Source: an uncultured Pseudoxanthomonas sp. (GTDB lineage Bacteria > Pseudomonadota > Gammaproteobacteria > Xanthomonadales > Xanthomonadaceae). Taken from it: a DNA stretch of 16,328 nt. The position numbers were made by a program, and so were the translations under genes. The DNA lies in contig CAMPIO010000081.1 in the NCBI GenBank assembly GCA_946886405.1, positions 1 to 16,328 on the forward strand, written 5' to 3'. A model generated the notes under the pieces. The model searched no databases. It was not told the DNA's origin and saw only the letters and a list, made by a program, of their open reading frames with translations. This document shows positions 1-9,473 of the stretch, piece by piece (the stretch's first letter is position 1; each line of letters opens with the position of its first letter).

Positions 1-27
1 CTTGATGACGTGGGCTTGGCTGGACAA
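1..27 (-). CDS. rsfS: Probable start of ribosomal silencing factor RsfS (partial, 9 codons)
   Basis: Only the first nine codons are inside the window: a TTG start at 25-27 followed by SSQAHVIK, running off the left edge. RsfS binds ribosomal protein uL14 and blocks subunit joining in starvation. The assignment rests mainly on gene order, because rsfS normally follows nadD in gammaproteobacteria, and on the short SQAHVIK-like beginning, which I associate with xanthomonad RsfS. No ATG is available in frame between the nadD stop and this point, and no clear Shine-Dalgarno precedes the TTG. A perfect TATAAT overlapping the nadD stop could give rsfS its own promoter. The protein identity is an inference from nine residues and context. 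Confidence 0.45.
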
Positions 28-57
28 AGGCTTGGTGGCTCTGGGAATACGGTCGGG

Positions 58-63
58 ATTATA
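58..63 (-). promoter_or_regulatory. Candidate -10 box (TATAAT) for rsfS inside the nadD stop
   Basis: On the minus strand the last nadD codons read CTA TAA followed by TCC, making a consensus TATAAT whose TAA is the nadD stop codon. A start of transcription about 7 nt downstream would leave roughly 24 nt before the TTG proposed for rsfS. No recognisable -35 hexamer lies 16-18 bp upstream, so this may be chance. Confidence 0.3.
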
Positions 64-736
64 GCGGACCGGCGTCGGCGGCCCGTGAGGCGTACAGCCT
101 TTCGTCGGCAATGGCGTCCGCCACCGGCGCTGGGACAAGCTGGCGCCAGGCTTCGCCTGCGGCGATGCGGCGGCGGATCTCAGTGGCCGACTCGGGCTGC
201 AGCGGCTGGTTCAACCGGAACACGCGCCCCGCAGGGGCCCGCTCAAGATCGCCCGGGAGGTCTGTCCATCGCTCTTCCAGGACGATTGCGAGCGCAGGCG
301 GCAACACCGAATCCAGGCCACTGCCCGGCCGATCGGCGACAACGAAATGCGCCAGGTCGAACAGTGCTGTCCACGCCCGCCATGTCGGCAGTCCGAGCAG
401 GCTGTCCGCGCCGATCAGCAGCGCCACCGGTACGGCGTCACCGAGTTCGTCCCTCAGTTCCCGCAGTGTGTCGATCGTGTAGGAGCGGGAGGCCGGGTCG
501 CGCGCGGCGCGGTCCAGTTCCCGCCGATCCACGCACAGACTGGGGATATCCCGCGTGGCGATGTCGAGCAGGTGCGCACGCTGCGTGGCAGTGGCCCCGG
601 GCGGCGCACGATGCGGCGGGTCTGCGGCCGGCATCAGGCGGACCGGCACACCGAACGCATCGTGCGCCGCGCGTGCAATGGCGAGGTGTCCGATGTGGAC
701 GGGATCGAAGGTGCCGCCGTAGAAGAGGTGCAGCAT
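59..736 (-). CDS. nadD: Nicotinate-nucleotide adenylyltransferase
   Basis: Converts nicotinate mononucleotide and ATP to deamido-NAD in cytoplasmic NAD biosynthesis. The 225-aa product starts MLHLFYGGTFDPVHIGH: the GGTFDPVHxGH nucleotidyl-transferase signature at residues 7-17 holds the two ATP-binding histidines. The second family motif, normally (S/T)STxIR, is near the C-terminus as SATEIRRR. Length is close to the family norm (E. coli about 213). The reading frame stays open further upstream, but the ATG at 734-736 is chosen because it directly precedes the nucleotide-binding strand and lies 7 nt after the holA stop, which fits an operon. The Shine-Dalgarno is weak, so coupling to holA translation is likely. 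Downstream the operon appears to continue into rsfS. Confidence 0.95.
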   Translation of the reverse strand: MLHLFYGGTFDPVHIGHLAIARAAHDAFGVPVRLMPAADPPHRAPPGATATQRAHLLDIATRDIPSLCVDRRELDRAARDPASRSYTIDTLRELRDELGDAVPVALLIGADSLLGLPTWRAWTALFDLAHFVVADRPGSGLDSVLPPALAIVLEERWTDLPGDLERAPAGRVFRLNQPLQPESATEIRRRIAAGEAWRQLVPAPVADAIADERLYASRAADAGPL

Positions 737-743
737 CGCCCGG

Positions 744-1778
744 TCAGGCGACCAGCAGGCGCACGGCCTTCGCATCCGCGATGGCCAGCAACAGGCGCTC
801 GAGGCCCACCCAGGCGTCGCCATCACCACGGCCCTTTGCGGCACGGTCGATCTTCGAGGCTTCGGCGACAAAGCGATCCCAGCGCGCAGGGGTGGCATGG
901 CGCTGCAGTGCGCGCTTGAAGGGCGCCTGCTTCGCCTCCCAGATGCCCTGCGACTTCATTTCCGCCGCAAGGTTGCCACCGTTGGCCTGCACCCGCGCGA
1001 GCGCGGCGGTGCGCAGCAATTCCTTGACGATCATCGGCATCAGCCCGGCGACCACGTCGCCCTCGGCGCGCAGGCCAGCCAGGATGCGCGACACCTGCGC
1101 GCCCTGTCCTGCCAGCACCGCGTCGGTCAGGCGGAACACGTCGTAGCGCGCGGCATCCGCGACCAGCGACTCCATGCGTTCGGCATCGAGCACCTCGCCA
1201 TCGCTGAGCAAAGCCAGCTTGTCGATCTCCTGCGCGGCGGCAAGCAGGTTGCCTTCCACGCGATCGGCCAGCAGCTGCACCGCATCGCGCTCCGCGCGGA
1301 GTCCCTTGCTGCGCAGCCGGTTTTCGATCCAGCCCGGCAATTCGTGCGGCTTGATGGCCCACGCCACCGCCAGCACGCCGACACGCGTGATCGCATCGCT
1401 CCACTTGCCCTGGTAGGCCTTGCCCCATTCACCGGTGGTGACCAGCAGCACGACGTCGGGCGGCGGATTGGCGCAGAACGCACTGATGACCTCGGCACCT
1501 TCCTTGCCCGGCTTGCCGCCCGGCAGGCGCACTTCCACCAGCCGTTGCGCACTGAACAGGCTGGGCGCATTGAAGCTGGCTTCGAGTTGTCCCCAGTCGA
1601 AATCGCGGCCATCCGCGTCGAAGACCTCACGCTCGCCGATGCCCTGCGCACGCGCGTGGGCGCGCACCGCGTCGGCCGCTTCCAGTACGCGAAGGGTTTC
1701 GGGACCGGCGATCAGGTAGACCGGCAGCAGCGGCTCGGACGTGCCGCGCGCCGCCAGCTGTTCCGGCTTGAGTTCCAT
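744..1778 (-). CDS. holA: DNA polymerase III, delta subunit
   Basis: The delta subunit of the clamp loader, which opens the beta sliding clamp so it can be placed on primed DNA. The 344-aa product matches the usual length (E. coli 343). Around residues 73-75 it has S-L-F in the context APSLFSAQRL, corresponding to the E. coli delta Leu73-Phe74 element that wedges into the beta clamp. The N-terminal PVYLIAGPETL segment is the usual opening of the family, which has an AAA+ fold but no Walker A ATP site, consistent with what is seen here. The start overlaps the lptE stop by one base (TGATG), so translation is probably coupled. nadD follows after 7 nt. Confidence 0.93.
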   Translation of the reverse strand: MELKPEQLAARGTSEPLLPVYLIAGPETLRVLEAADAVRAHARAQGIGEREVFDADGRDFDWGQLEASFNAPSLFSAQRLVEVRLPGGKPGKEGAEVISAFCANPPPDVVLLVTTGEWGKAYQGKWSDAITRVGVLAVAWAIKPHELPGWIENRLRSKGLRAERDAVQLLADRVEGNLLAAAQEIDKLALLSDGEVLDAERMESLVADAARYDVFRLTDAVLAGQGAQVSRILAGLRAEGDVVAGLMPMIVKELLRTAALARVQANGGNLAAEMKSQGIWEAKQAPFKRALQRHATPARWDRFVAEASKIDRAAKGRGDGDAWVGLERLLLAIADAKAVRLLVA

Positions 1779-2323
1779 CAGGGGGCTGGGGTAACCGGGC
1801 CCGACCGCACCACACCGTCGATGCGGCGCAGGATCGAGGCCGCCATCTCGCGGCGCAGTTCGTCCGCGAGCACTTCGCGCTCGGTCGAGGTACCGGTCGC
1901 GTCCTGCGGCGGCGACACGTAATCGCGCGACAGTTCAACCACCTGCTGCGGCACCAGATCGGTGCCGTCGGCCTTCTTGAACGAGAAGACGACCGCATAG
2001 CGCAGGCTGAATTCCTGGGCGCGGCCGAACTGGTCCACCGCGATCGGCAGGTCGCCCCAGCGCTCGGACACGATGCGCAACGTGGCGACCTGATCAGCCG
2101 TCGTGCTTTCGCTTTCATCGCCGATCGGCGACGCGAGCGTAGCCCCGGCGGCCTGCAGGCCGCGCGACAGGCTGGTCACCAGGGCGCTGTACGCGGTCGA
2201 CGATGCCGTTACCCGCACCGGCCCCAAGTCCGCAGGCAGCGCGATCTTGTTGCGCAGATGGAAGCCGCAGCCGGCCAGAAAGGCCAGGGCGAGGATGAAG
2301 ACGGGCAAGCGGAATCGGGTCAT
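1778..2323 (-). CDS. lptE: LPS-assembly lipoprotein LptE
   Basis: Outer-membrane lipoprotein that plugs the LptD barrel and helps deliver lipopolysaccharide to the cell surface. From the ATG at 2321-2323 the product is 181 aa and begins MTRFRLPVFILALAFLAGC, a compact lipoprotein signal with lipobox LAGC and lipidated Cys19. The following GFHLRNKIALP matches the conserved family opening. Two upstream in-frame ATGs (2350, 2386) would add residues in front of the signal peptide; the chosen start gives the best lipoprotein signal, though none has a strong ribosome site. It sits 85 bp after leuS, a gap with a TACGCT hexamer at 2361-2366 that could be a weak -10, and overlaps holA by one base. The identification is supported strongly by the leuS-lptE-holA order. 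Confidence 0.9.
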   Translation of the reverse strand: MTRFRLPVFILALAFLAGCGFHLRNKIALPADLGPVRVTASSTAYSALVTSLSRGLQAAGATLASPIGDESESTTADQVATLRIVSERWGDLPIAVDQFGRAQEFSLRYAVVFSFKKADGTDLVPQQVVELSRDYVSPPQDATGTSTEREVLADELRREMAASILRRIDGVVRSGPVTPAP

Positions 2324-2408
2324 GGGACGAAGTCTGGACGAGCCTGTCATGGGCGGCAATAGCGTAGCCGGACCGGAGGTGAACACAGGGGCAAGGCCAC
2401 CCGCGGCC

Positions 2409-6444
<4,036 letters not shown>

Positions 6445-6456
6445 CCGGGGCCGGCC

Positions 6457-6480
6457 GTAGAGCCGAGCTTGCTCGGCTTC
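6457..6480 (+). repeat. GTAG-type REP element, left copy
   Basis: Begins with the GTAG head and is followed by a hairpin with 8-bp perfectly complementary arms (AGCCGAGC and GCTCGGCT, 6461-6478) around TT. This is the form of GTAG REP repeats (SMAG and relatives) found in Stenotrophomonas and Xanthomonas intergenic regions and linked to RAYT transposases. It lies 12 nt after the amidohydrolase stop. Confidence 0.8.
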
Positions 6481-6512
6481 TTGGGCCAGGTCGTGCCTTC
6501 ACGCATCGAAGC

Positions 6513-6536
6513 GCAGCGGAGCAAGCTCCGCTCTAC
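6513..6536 (-). repeat. GTAG-type REP element, right copy, inverted
   Basis: Read on the minus strand it begins GTAG (6533-6536) and forms a hairpin with arms AGCGGAGC and GCTCCGCT (6515-6532). It differs from the left copy by a C:G to G:C swap in the stem that preserves pairing. The two copies face each other with 32 nt between, the arrangement called a BIME or REPIN. The TAG of its GTAG head is the stop codon of the convergent DUF998 gene. The pair could also act as a two-way 3'-end signal or mRNA stabiliser. Confidence 0.8.
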
Positions 6537-7123
6537 GCGCCGCGCCTTCGCGACACCGCGTACAACCAACCCAGCCAACCAACGTAGCCCACGCGCTGGG
6601 CGACGCCGGCCGGCATCAGTTCCACCGCCAGCAGGGCGGCGAACAGCACCAGCAGCGCCGCCACGAGGCTGGCGCGAGCCAGTCCGCGCCAGGATTGCCG
6701 CCCGCGCAGACCTAGCGCGATCAACAGCGCACCCGGCACGAAGGCCACCCACCACAGCATCCATGCCGTCGCATGCAGGCTGCTGGCCGGGTTGTCCAGG
6801 TCCGCCGGATCGAGCGGCAGCAGCCCCATCGCCGCAAAGCCCAGCGCGGACAGCAGGACCAGTTGCGCGCCCACGCGCAGCCGCCAGCCTGCATCGCCCG
6901 GCAGGCGACGACGCAGGTCCAGCGCCACGGCGGCCGCGATCACCCCGGTGAGGACGAACCCGAGCAGATTGAAGCCAAGCGCATGCGGTACGCCCTTCGC
7001 GCCCAGGACCGCCACCGGATGCGAGATCTGCGAATAGCCGGGCAACGCCAGGCCGAATCCCACCAGCGCCGCGACGAACACCCCCGTCGCCGCCAACCCG
7101 CGCCATCGCCCTGCCCCGCTCAT
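6533..7123 (-). CDS. DUF998 family membrane protein
   Basis: A 196-aa integral inner-membrane protein of unknown function. Hydrophobic segments lie near residues 11-29, 48-69, 86-103, 118-138, 151-171 and 175-190. The segment LPGYSQISHPVAVLGAKGVP (residues 27-46), with its SQISHPV core, is characteristic of DUF998 proteins. The ATG at 7121-7123 is preferred over the one at 7135 because it overlaps the regulator stop as ATGA and has GGAGG four bases upstream. Its TAG stop is contributed by the head of a REP element, so the C-terminus (SRRRGA) may have been reset by repeat insertion, though the last membrane helix is complete. It is the last gene of a three-gene operon with an XRE regulator and another membrane protein; homologues are often found near small regulators of this type. 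Confidence 0.75.
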   Translation of the reverse strand: MSGAGRWRGLAATGVFVAALVGFGLALPGYSQISHPVAVLGAKGVPHALGFNLLGFVLTGVIAAAVALDLRRRLPGDAGWRLRVGAQLVLLSALGFAAMGLLPLDPADLDNPASSLHATAWMLWWVAFVPGALLIALGLRGRQSWRGLARASLVAALLVLFAALLAVELMPAGVAQRVGYVGWLGWLYAVSRRRGA

Positions 7124-7335
7124 GCTTCCTCCCATCGGAACACCTCGTCGATCCCCACGCCGAACGCCCGCGCGATGCGGAACGCCAGTTCCAGCGACGG
7201 CGCGTAGCGCCCCGCCTCCAGCGCAATGATGGTCTGCCGCGTCACGCCGCAGATATCGGCCAACCCCTGTTGTGTCATCTCGCCGCGCTCGAAGCGCAGG
7301 CGCCGGATGTCGTTGATGATCGGCGTGCCGGTCAT
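7120..7335 (-). CDS. Small XRE/Cro-type transcriptional regulator
   Basis: A 71-aa single-domain DNA-binding protein. The five-helix Cro/C1 fold is evident: IRRLRFERGEMTQQGLADI (helices 1-2), then VTRQTIIALEAGRYAPS with the recognition helix around residues 31-42, and ELAFRIARAFGVGIDEVF in helices 4-5. It has no sensor domain. It overlaps both neighbours by ATGA (7332-7335 and 7120-7123), so the three proteins are made together. The family is common as a small partner of DUF2178-like or DUF998-like membrane proteins, where the membrane protein may modulate the regulator. I infer autorepression because two inverted AATGT/ACATT sites cover the operon promoter. The start at 7335 has a modest GCGGGA upstream. 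Confidence 0.85.
   Translation of the reverse strand: MTGTPIINDIRRLRFERGEMTQQGLADICGVTRQTIIALEAGRYAPSLELAFRIARAFGVGIDEVFRWEEA
7124..7133 (-). promoter_or_regulatory. Ribosome binding site deciding the DUF998 start
   Basis: Read on the minus strand this is GGGAGGAAGC immediately before ATG 7123. The GGAGG core leaves four bases to this ATG, and the alternative upstream ATG (7135) would lie within the same motif, so the downstream start is favoured. Confidence 0.6.
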
Positions 7336-7961
7336 CGGCGATCCCGCCAGTACATCACTGCCGTCGCCACGTATTCGCACAGCCAACCCCACATCAGGGC
7401 GAACACCAGCAGGTTGGCGATCATGAAGTGCGTGGCCCACGCCAGCCGGTCGGGCGGCGAGAACGCCAGCATCACCGCCAGGCCGACCACGCAGAACGTC
7501 AGCGCGCCTCGCCCCCAACCCGTCGCCTGCTGCTCGATCTGGCGGTCGCGTTCGTCTTCCTGCACCCGCCCTTTCCAGCGCGCGCCAAGCACGTTGGTCA
7601 GTACCGTCCACGCGACCAGCAGCAGCACCAGGTTGCGGCCGACCCCGCGCGCGGCCGGGTTGTCCCAGGCCGGGCCCGCGACGAACACGTGCGACTTGGC
7701 CAGGAAGTAGCCGGTCGCCACCAGCATGAAGGCCACGCCCACCCACGCCTTCCATTCGCCGGGCGATACGCCACGCTCGAGATCGCCCAGTGGCGTGCGC
7801 GAGACCGCATACATCGACACCCACGCCACCGTGATCAGCAGGGCCGTGCCCCCTTTGCCCAGGTCCACCCCCAGCAGCTCATCCGGGCCCGCCAGCAGCG
7901 CCCAGAACGCCACCAGGGCGCCCACCAACAGCATCAGCCACCCGCTTCGACGCCACCGCAT
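7332..7961 (-). CDS. Four-helix membrane protein, DUF2178-like, partner of XRE regulator
   Basis: A 209-aa inner-membrane protein of unknown function. Hydrophobic segments lie near residues 8-24, 38-54, 72-88, 111-125, 152-167 and 178-201. Between them is the charged QEDERDRQIEQQATGWG segment (residues 134-150), whose DERDRxIE core is the hallmark of DUF2178-type proteins that pair with small XRE regulators. An upstream ATG at 7997 is rejected because it lies inside an operator-like palindrome and before the likely transcription start. Of the remaining ATGs (7976, 7970, 7961) the last has GGGGA at a suitable distance. It is the first gene of the operon and overlaps the regulator by ATGA. A role as sensor or anti-repressor for that regulator is only an inference from the pairing. 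Confidence 0.65.
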   Translation of the reverse strand: MRWRRSGWLMLLVGALVAFWALLAGPDELLGVDLGKGGTALLITVAWVSMYAVSRTPLGDLERGVSPGEWKAWVGVAFMLVATGYFLAKSHVFVAGPAWDNPAARGVGRNLVLLLVAWTVLTNVLGARWKGRVQEDERDRQIEQQATGWGRGALTFCVVGLAVMLAFSPPDRLAWATHFMIANLLVFALMWGWLCEYVATAVMYWRDRR

Positions 7962-7983
7962 GAATGTCATCCCCATCGGACAA

Positions 7984-8005
7984 AATGTAATGCACACATT
8001 ACATT
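7984..8005. promoter_or_regulatory. Operator-like 22-bp palindrome, site 1
   Basis: Perfect 9-bp arms AATGTAATG and CATTACATT flank a CACA centre. It lies 23 bp upstream of the DUF2178-like gene start and overlaps the proposed -10 (7996-8001). A second site with the same outer AATGT and ACATT halves lies 32 bp away, centre to centre. The best candidate binder is the XRE regulator encoded in the operon. Confidence 0.6.
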
Positions 8006-8023
8006 CGCATGGCGAAATGTCAA
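7996..8023 (-). promoter_or_regulatory. Candidate promoter of the DUF2178-like/XRE/DUF998 operon
   Basis: On the minus strand a perfect TTGACA (8018-8023) is followed after 16 bp by TAATGT (7996-8001), which keeps the three most conserved -10 bases. A start near 7988 would leave about 27 nt of leader before ATG 7961. The -35 lies in operator site 2 and the -10 in site 1, as expected for a repressed promoter. Confidence 0.45.
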
Positions 8024-8037
8024 ATCTTTTTTACATT
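8016..8037. promoter_or_regulatory. Operator-like 22-bp site 2
   Basis: Has the same outer halves and length as site 1 (AATGT, 12 bp, ACATT) and shares the longer right half TTACATT, but the inner bases are T-rich and not symmetric. Its centre is 32 bp, about three helical turns, from the site 1 centre. It overlaps the TTGACA -35 and lies 71 bp before cnoX. Confidence 0.45.
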
Positions 8038-8107
8038 GCCTTGTATCCTCCCGGCCGCGACACCATGTGAACGCCACGTCCCCACCCCACCCGCCAAGAG
8101 CGACCCG

Positions 8108-8962
8108 ATGAGCGAGCTGCCCCACGTTTTCGATGCCACCACCGAGACCTTCGAGGCCGAGGTCCTGCGCAAGTCGCTGGAGGTGCCGGTCCTCGTCGAC
8201 TTCTGGGCCACGTGGTGCGGACCGTGCAAGACGCTGGGGCCTATCCTCGAAAAGCTGGCCAACGAGTACAACGGCGCGTTCCTGCTGGCCAAGGTCGACG
8301 TGGACAAGGAGCAGCAGATCGCCGCGGCCTTCCAGATCCGCTCGGTGCCCACCGTGTTCCTGGTCAAGGACGGGCAACTGGTCGACGGCTTTCCCGGCGC
8401 CCTGCCGGAAGGCCAATTGCGTGAATTCCTGGCCTCGCACGGCGTCCAGCCGGCGGAAGCGGCCGACACGCCCGCCGAAGAAATCCCGCTGGATCCCCAG
8501 CAGCAGGTCGCTGCCCTGCGCGAGGCGGTCGCTGCCGAACCGGACAAGGACGAACTGAAGCTCGACCTGGTCCTCGCCCTGCTGAAGACCGGCGACGCCA
8601 GCGAGGCCGAGCGCCTGCTGGATGCATTGCCCGCGAACCTCGCCACCGATGACCGCGCGGTCAAGGCCCGTGCCCGGCTCGGCTTTGCGGCCGCCCTGAA
8701 GGACGCACCCGCGCCGGACCTGCTGCGCGCCGCCATCGCGGCGAACGGCGACGACCTGCGCGCGCGCCACCTGCTGGGCGTACATGCCCTGGTCGCGGGC
8801 GAGTCCGAAACCGCGCTGGAACAGTTCCTGGAAATGTTGAAGCGCGACCGGGCCTTCGAGGATGGCCTGGCACGCAAGAGCCTGATCGATGCCTTTCGCG
8901 TGATCGAGGACGACACGCTGGTCAGCCAGTACCGCAGGAAGATGTCCTCGCTGCTGTTCTGA
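8108..8962 (+). CDS. cnoX: Chaperedoxin CnoX (thioredoxin-TPR protein, YbbN family)
   Basis: A 284-aa cytoplasmic protein, the same length as E. coli CnoX/YbbN. Residues about 8-110 form a thioredoxin domain with WCGPCK at 36-41 and the cis-proline in SVPTVF (P81). The remainder, about residues 125-284, is alpha-helical with TPR-like repeats. The family binds unfolding proteins under oxidative stress and passes them to GroEL or DnaK. E. coli CnoX has lost redox activity, whereas this copy keeps the full CGPC motif, as in Caulobacter CnoX, so it may also reduce disulfides. The start at ATG 8108 is chosen because upstream codons from 8009 overlap the operators and encode no domain; the SD is weak (AAGAGCG). 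It is divergent from the XRE operon and followed after 43 bp by a thioesterase-like gene. Confidence 0.88.
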   Translation: MSELPHVFDATTETFEAEVLRKSLEVPVLVDFWATWCGPCKTLGPILEKLANEYNGAFLLAKVDVDKEQQIAAAFQIRSVPTVFLVKDGQLVDGFPGALPEGQLREFLASHGVQPAEAADTPAEEIPLDPQQQVAALREAVAAEPDKDELKLDLVLALLKTGDASEAERLLDALPANLATDDRAVKARARLGFAAALKDAPAPDLLRAAIAANGDDLRARHLLGVHALVAGESETALEQFLEMLKRDRAFEDGLARKSLIDAFRVIEDDTLVSQYRRKMSSLLF

Positions 8963-9005
8963 TCCGCGAATACCTTCCTGTCTATTCCGAACAGAGCAGT
9001 CCTGC

Positions 9006-9470
9006 ATGAAACCCGGCACCCTGCGTCACATCTTCAACGTGTGGCCGCCCTTCCTGCTCAGCGGCATCCACGTCACCGAGATGGCCGATGACTGGAGTTT
9101 CGCGCGCGTCGAACTGCGCATGCGCCCCTGGAACCGCAACTACGTGGGCACCCACTTCGGCGGCAGCCTGTTCGCGATGACGGATCCGTTCTGGATGATC
9201 CTGGCCAAAGAGCGCCTGGGCCCCGACTACTACGTGTGGGACAAGGCGGCGGAGATCGAATTCGTGAAACCTGGCAAGGGCACGCTGCACGCGGAATTCC
9301 GTCTCGATGGCCACGTGCTGGACGAAGTCCGCGCCGAAGCGGCCGACGGCCAGAAATATCTCCGCTGGATGCCGGCGGACGTGTTCAATGCACAGAATGA
9401 AGTCGTCGCCCGCGTGCGCAAGCAGATCTACGTGCGGTTGAAGCCGGAAGCGCGAGCCACGGCTGGCTGA
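9006..9470 (+). CDS. DUF4442 hot-dog fold thioesterase-like protein
   Basis: A 154-aa protein resembling DUF4442/PaaI-like hot-dog proteins, most of which are presumed acyl-CoA thioesterases. The key segment is NRNYVGTHFGGSLFAMTDP (residues 43-61), with a HFGGSLF stretch that corresponds to the helix start of the hot-dog fold, followed by VWDKAAEIEFVKPGKGTL, a beta-strand typical of the family. No signal peptide or membrane segment is visible, so it should be cytoplasmic. It follows cnoX by 43 bp and may be co-transcribed, although the gap has a weak ribosome site and no terminator. It converges with the next gene, only 3 bp separating the two stop codons. The substrate is unknown. Confidence 0.75.
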   Translation: MKPGTLRHIFNVWPPFLLSGIHVTEMADDWSFARVELRMRPWNRNYVGTHFGGSLFAMTDPFWMILAKERLGPDYYVWDKAAEIEFVKPGKGTLHAEFRLDGHVLDEVRAEAADGQKYLRWMPADVFNAQNEVVARVRKQIYVRLKPEARATAG

Positions 9471-9473
9471 GTC

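Noticed and set aside
10..1922. Overlapping plus-strand open frames opposite nadD and holA
   Set aside because: No domain and Arg-rich composition; the minus strand encodes clear nadD and holA.
7962..7997. Upstream ATG extension of the DUF2178-like membrane protein
   Set aside because: The extra codons lie inside an operator palindrome and upstream of the probable transcription start.
8009..8107. N-terminal extension of CnoX
   Set aside because: The added residues overlap the divergent operators and are absent from the usual 284-aa family length.
8967..8988. GAATA/TATTC inverted repeat between cnoX and the DUF4442 gene
   Set aside because: Arms are only five bases with a 10-base loop and no T-tract; likely chance.
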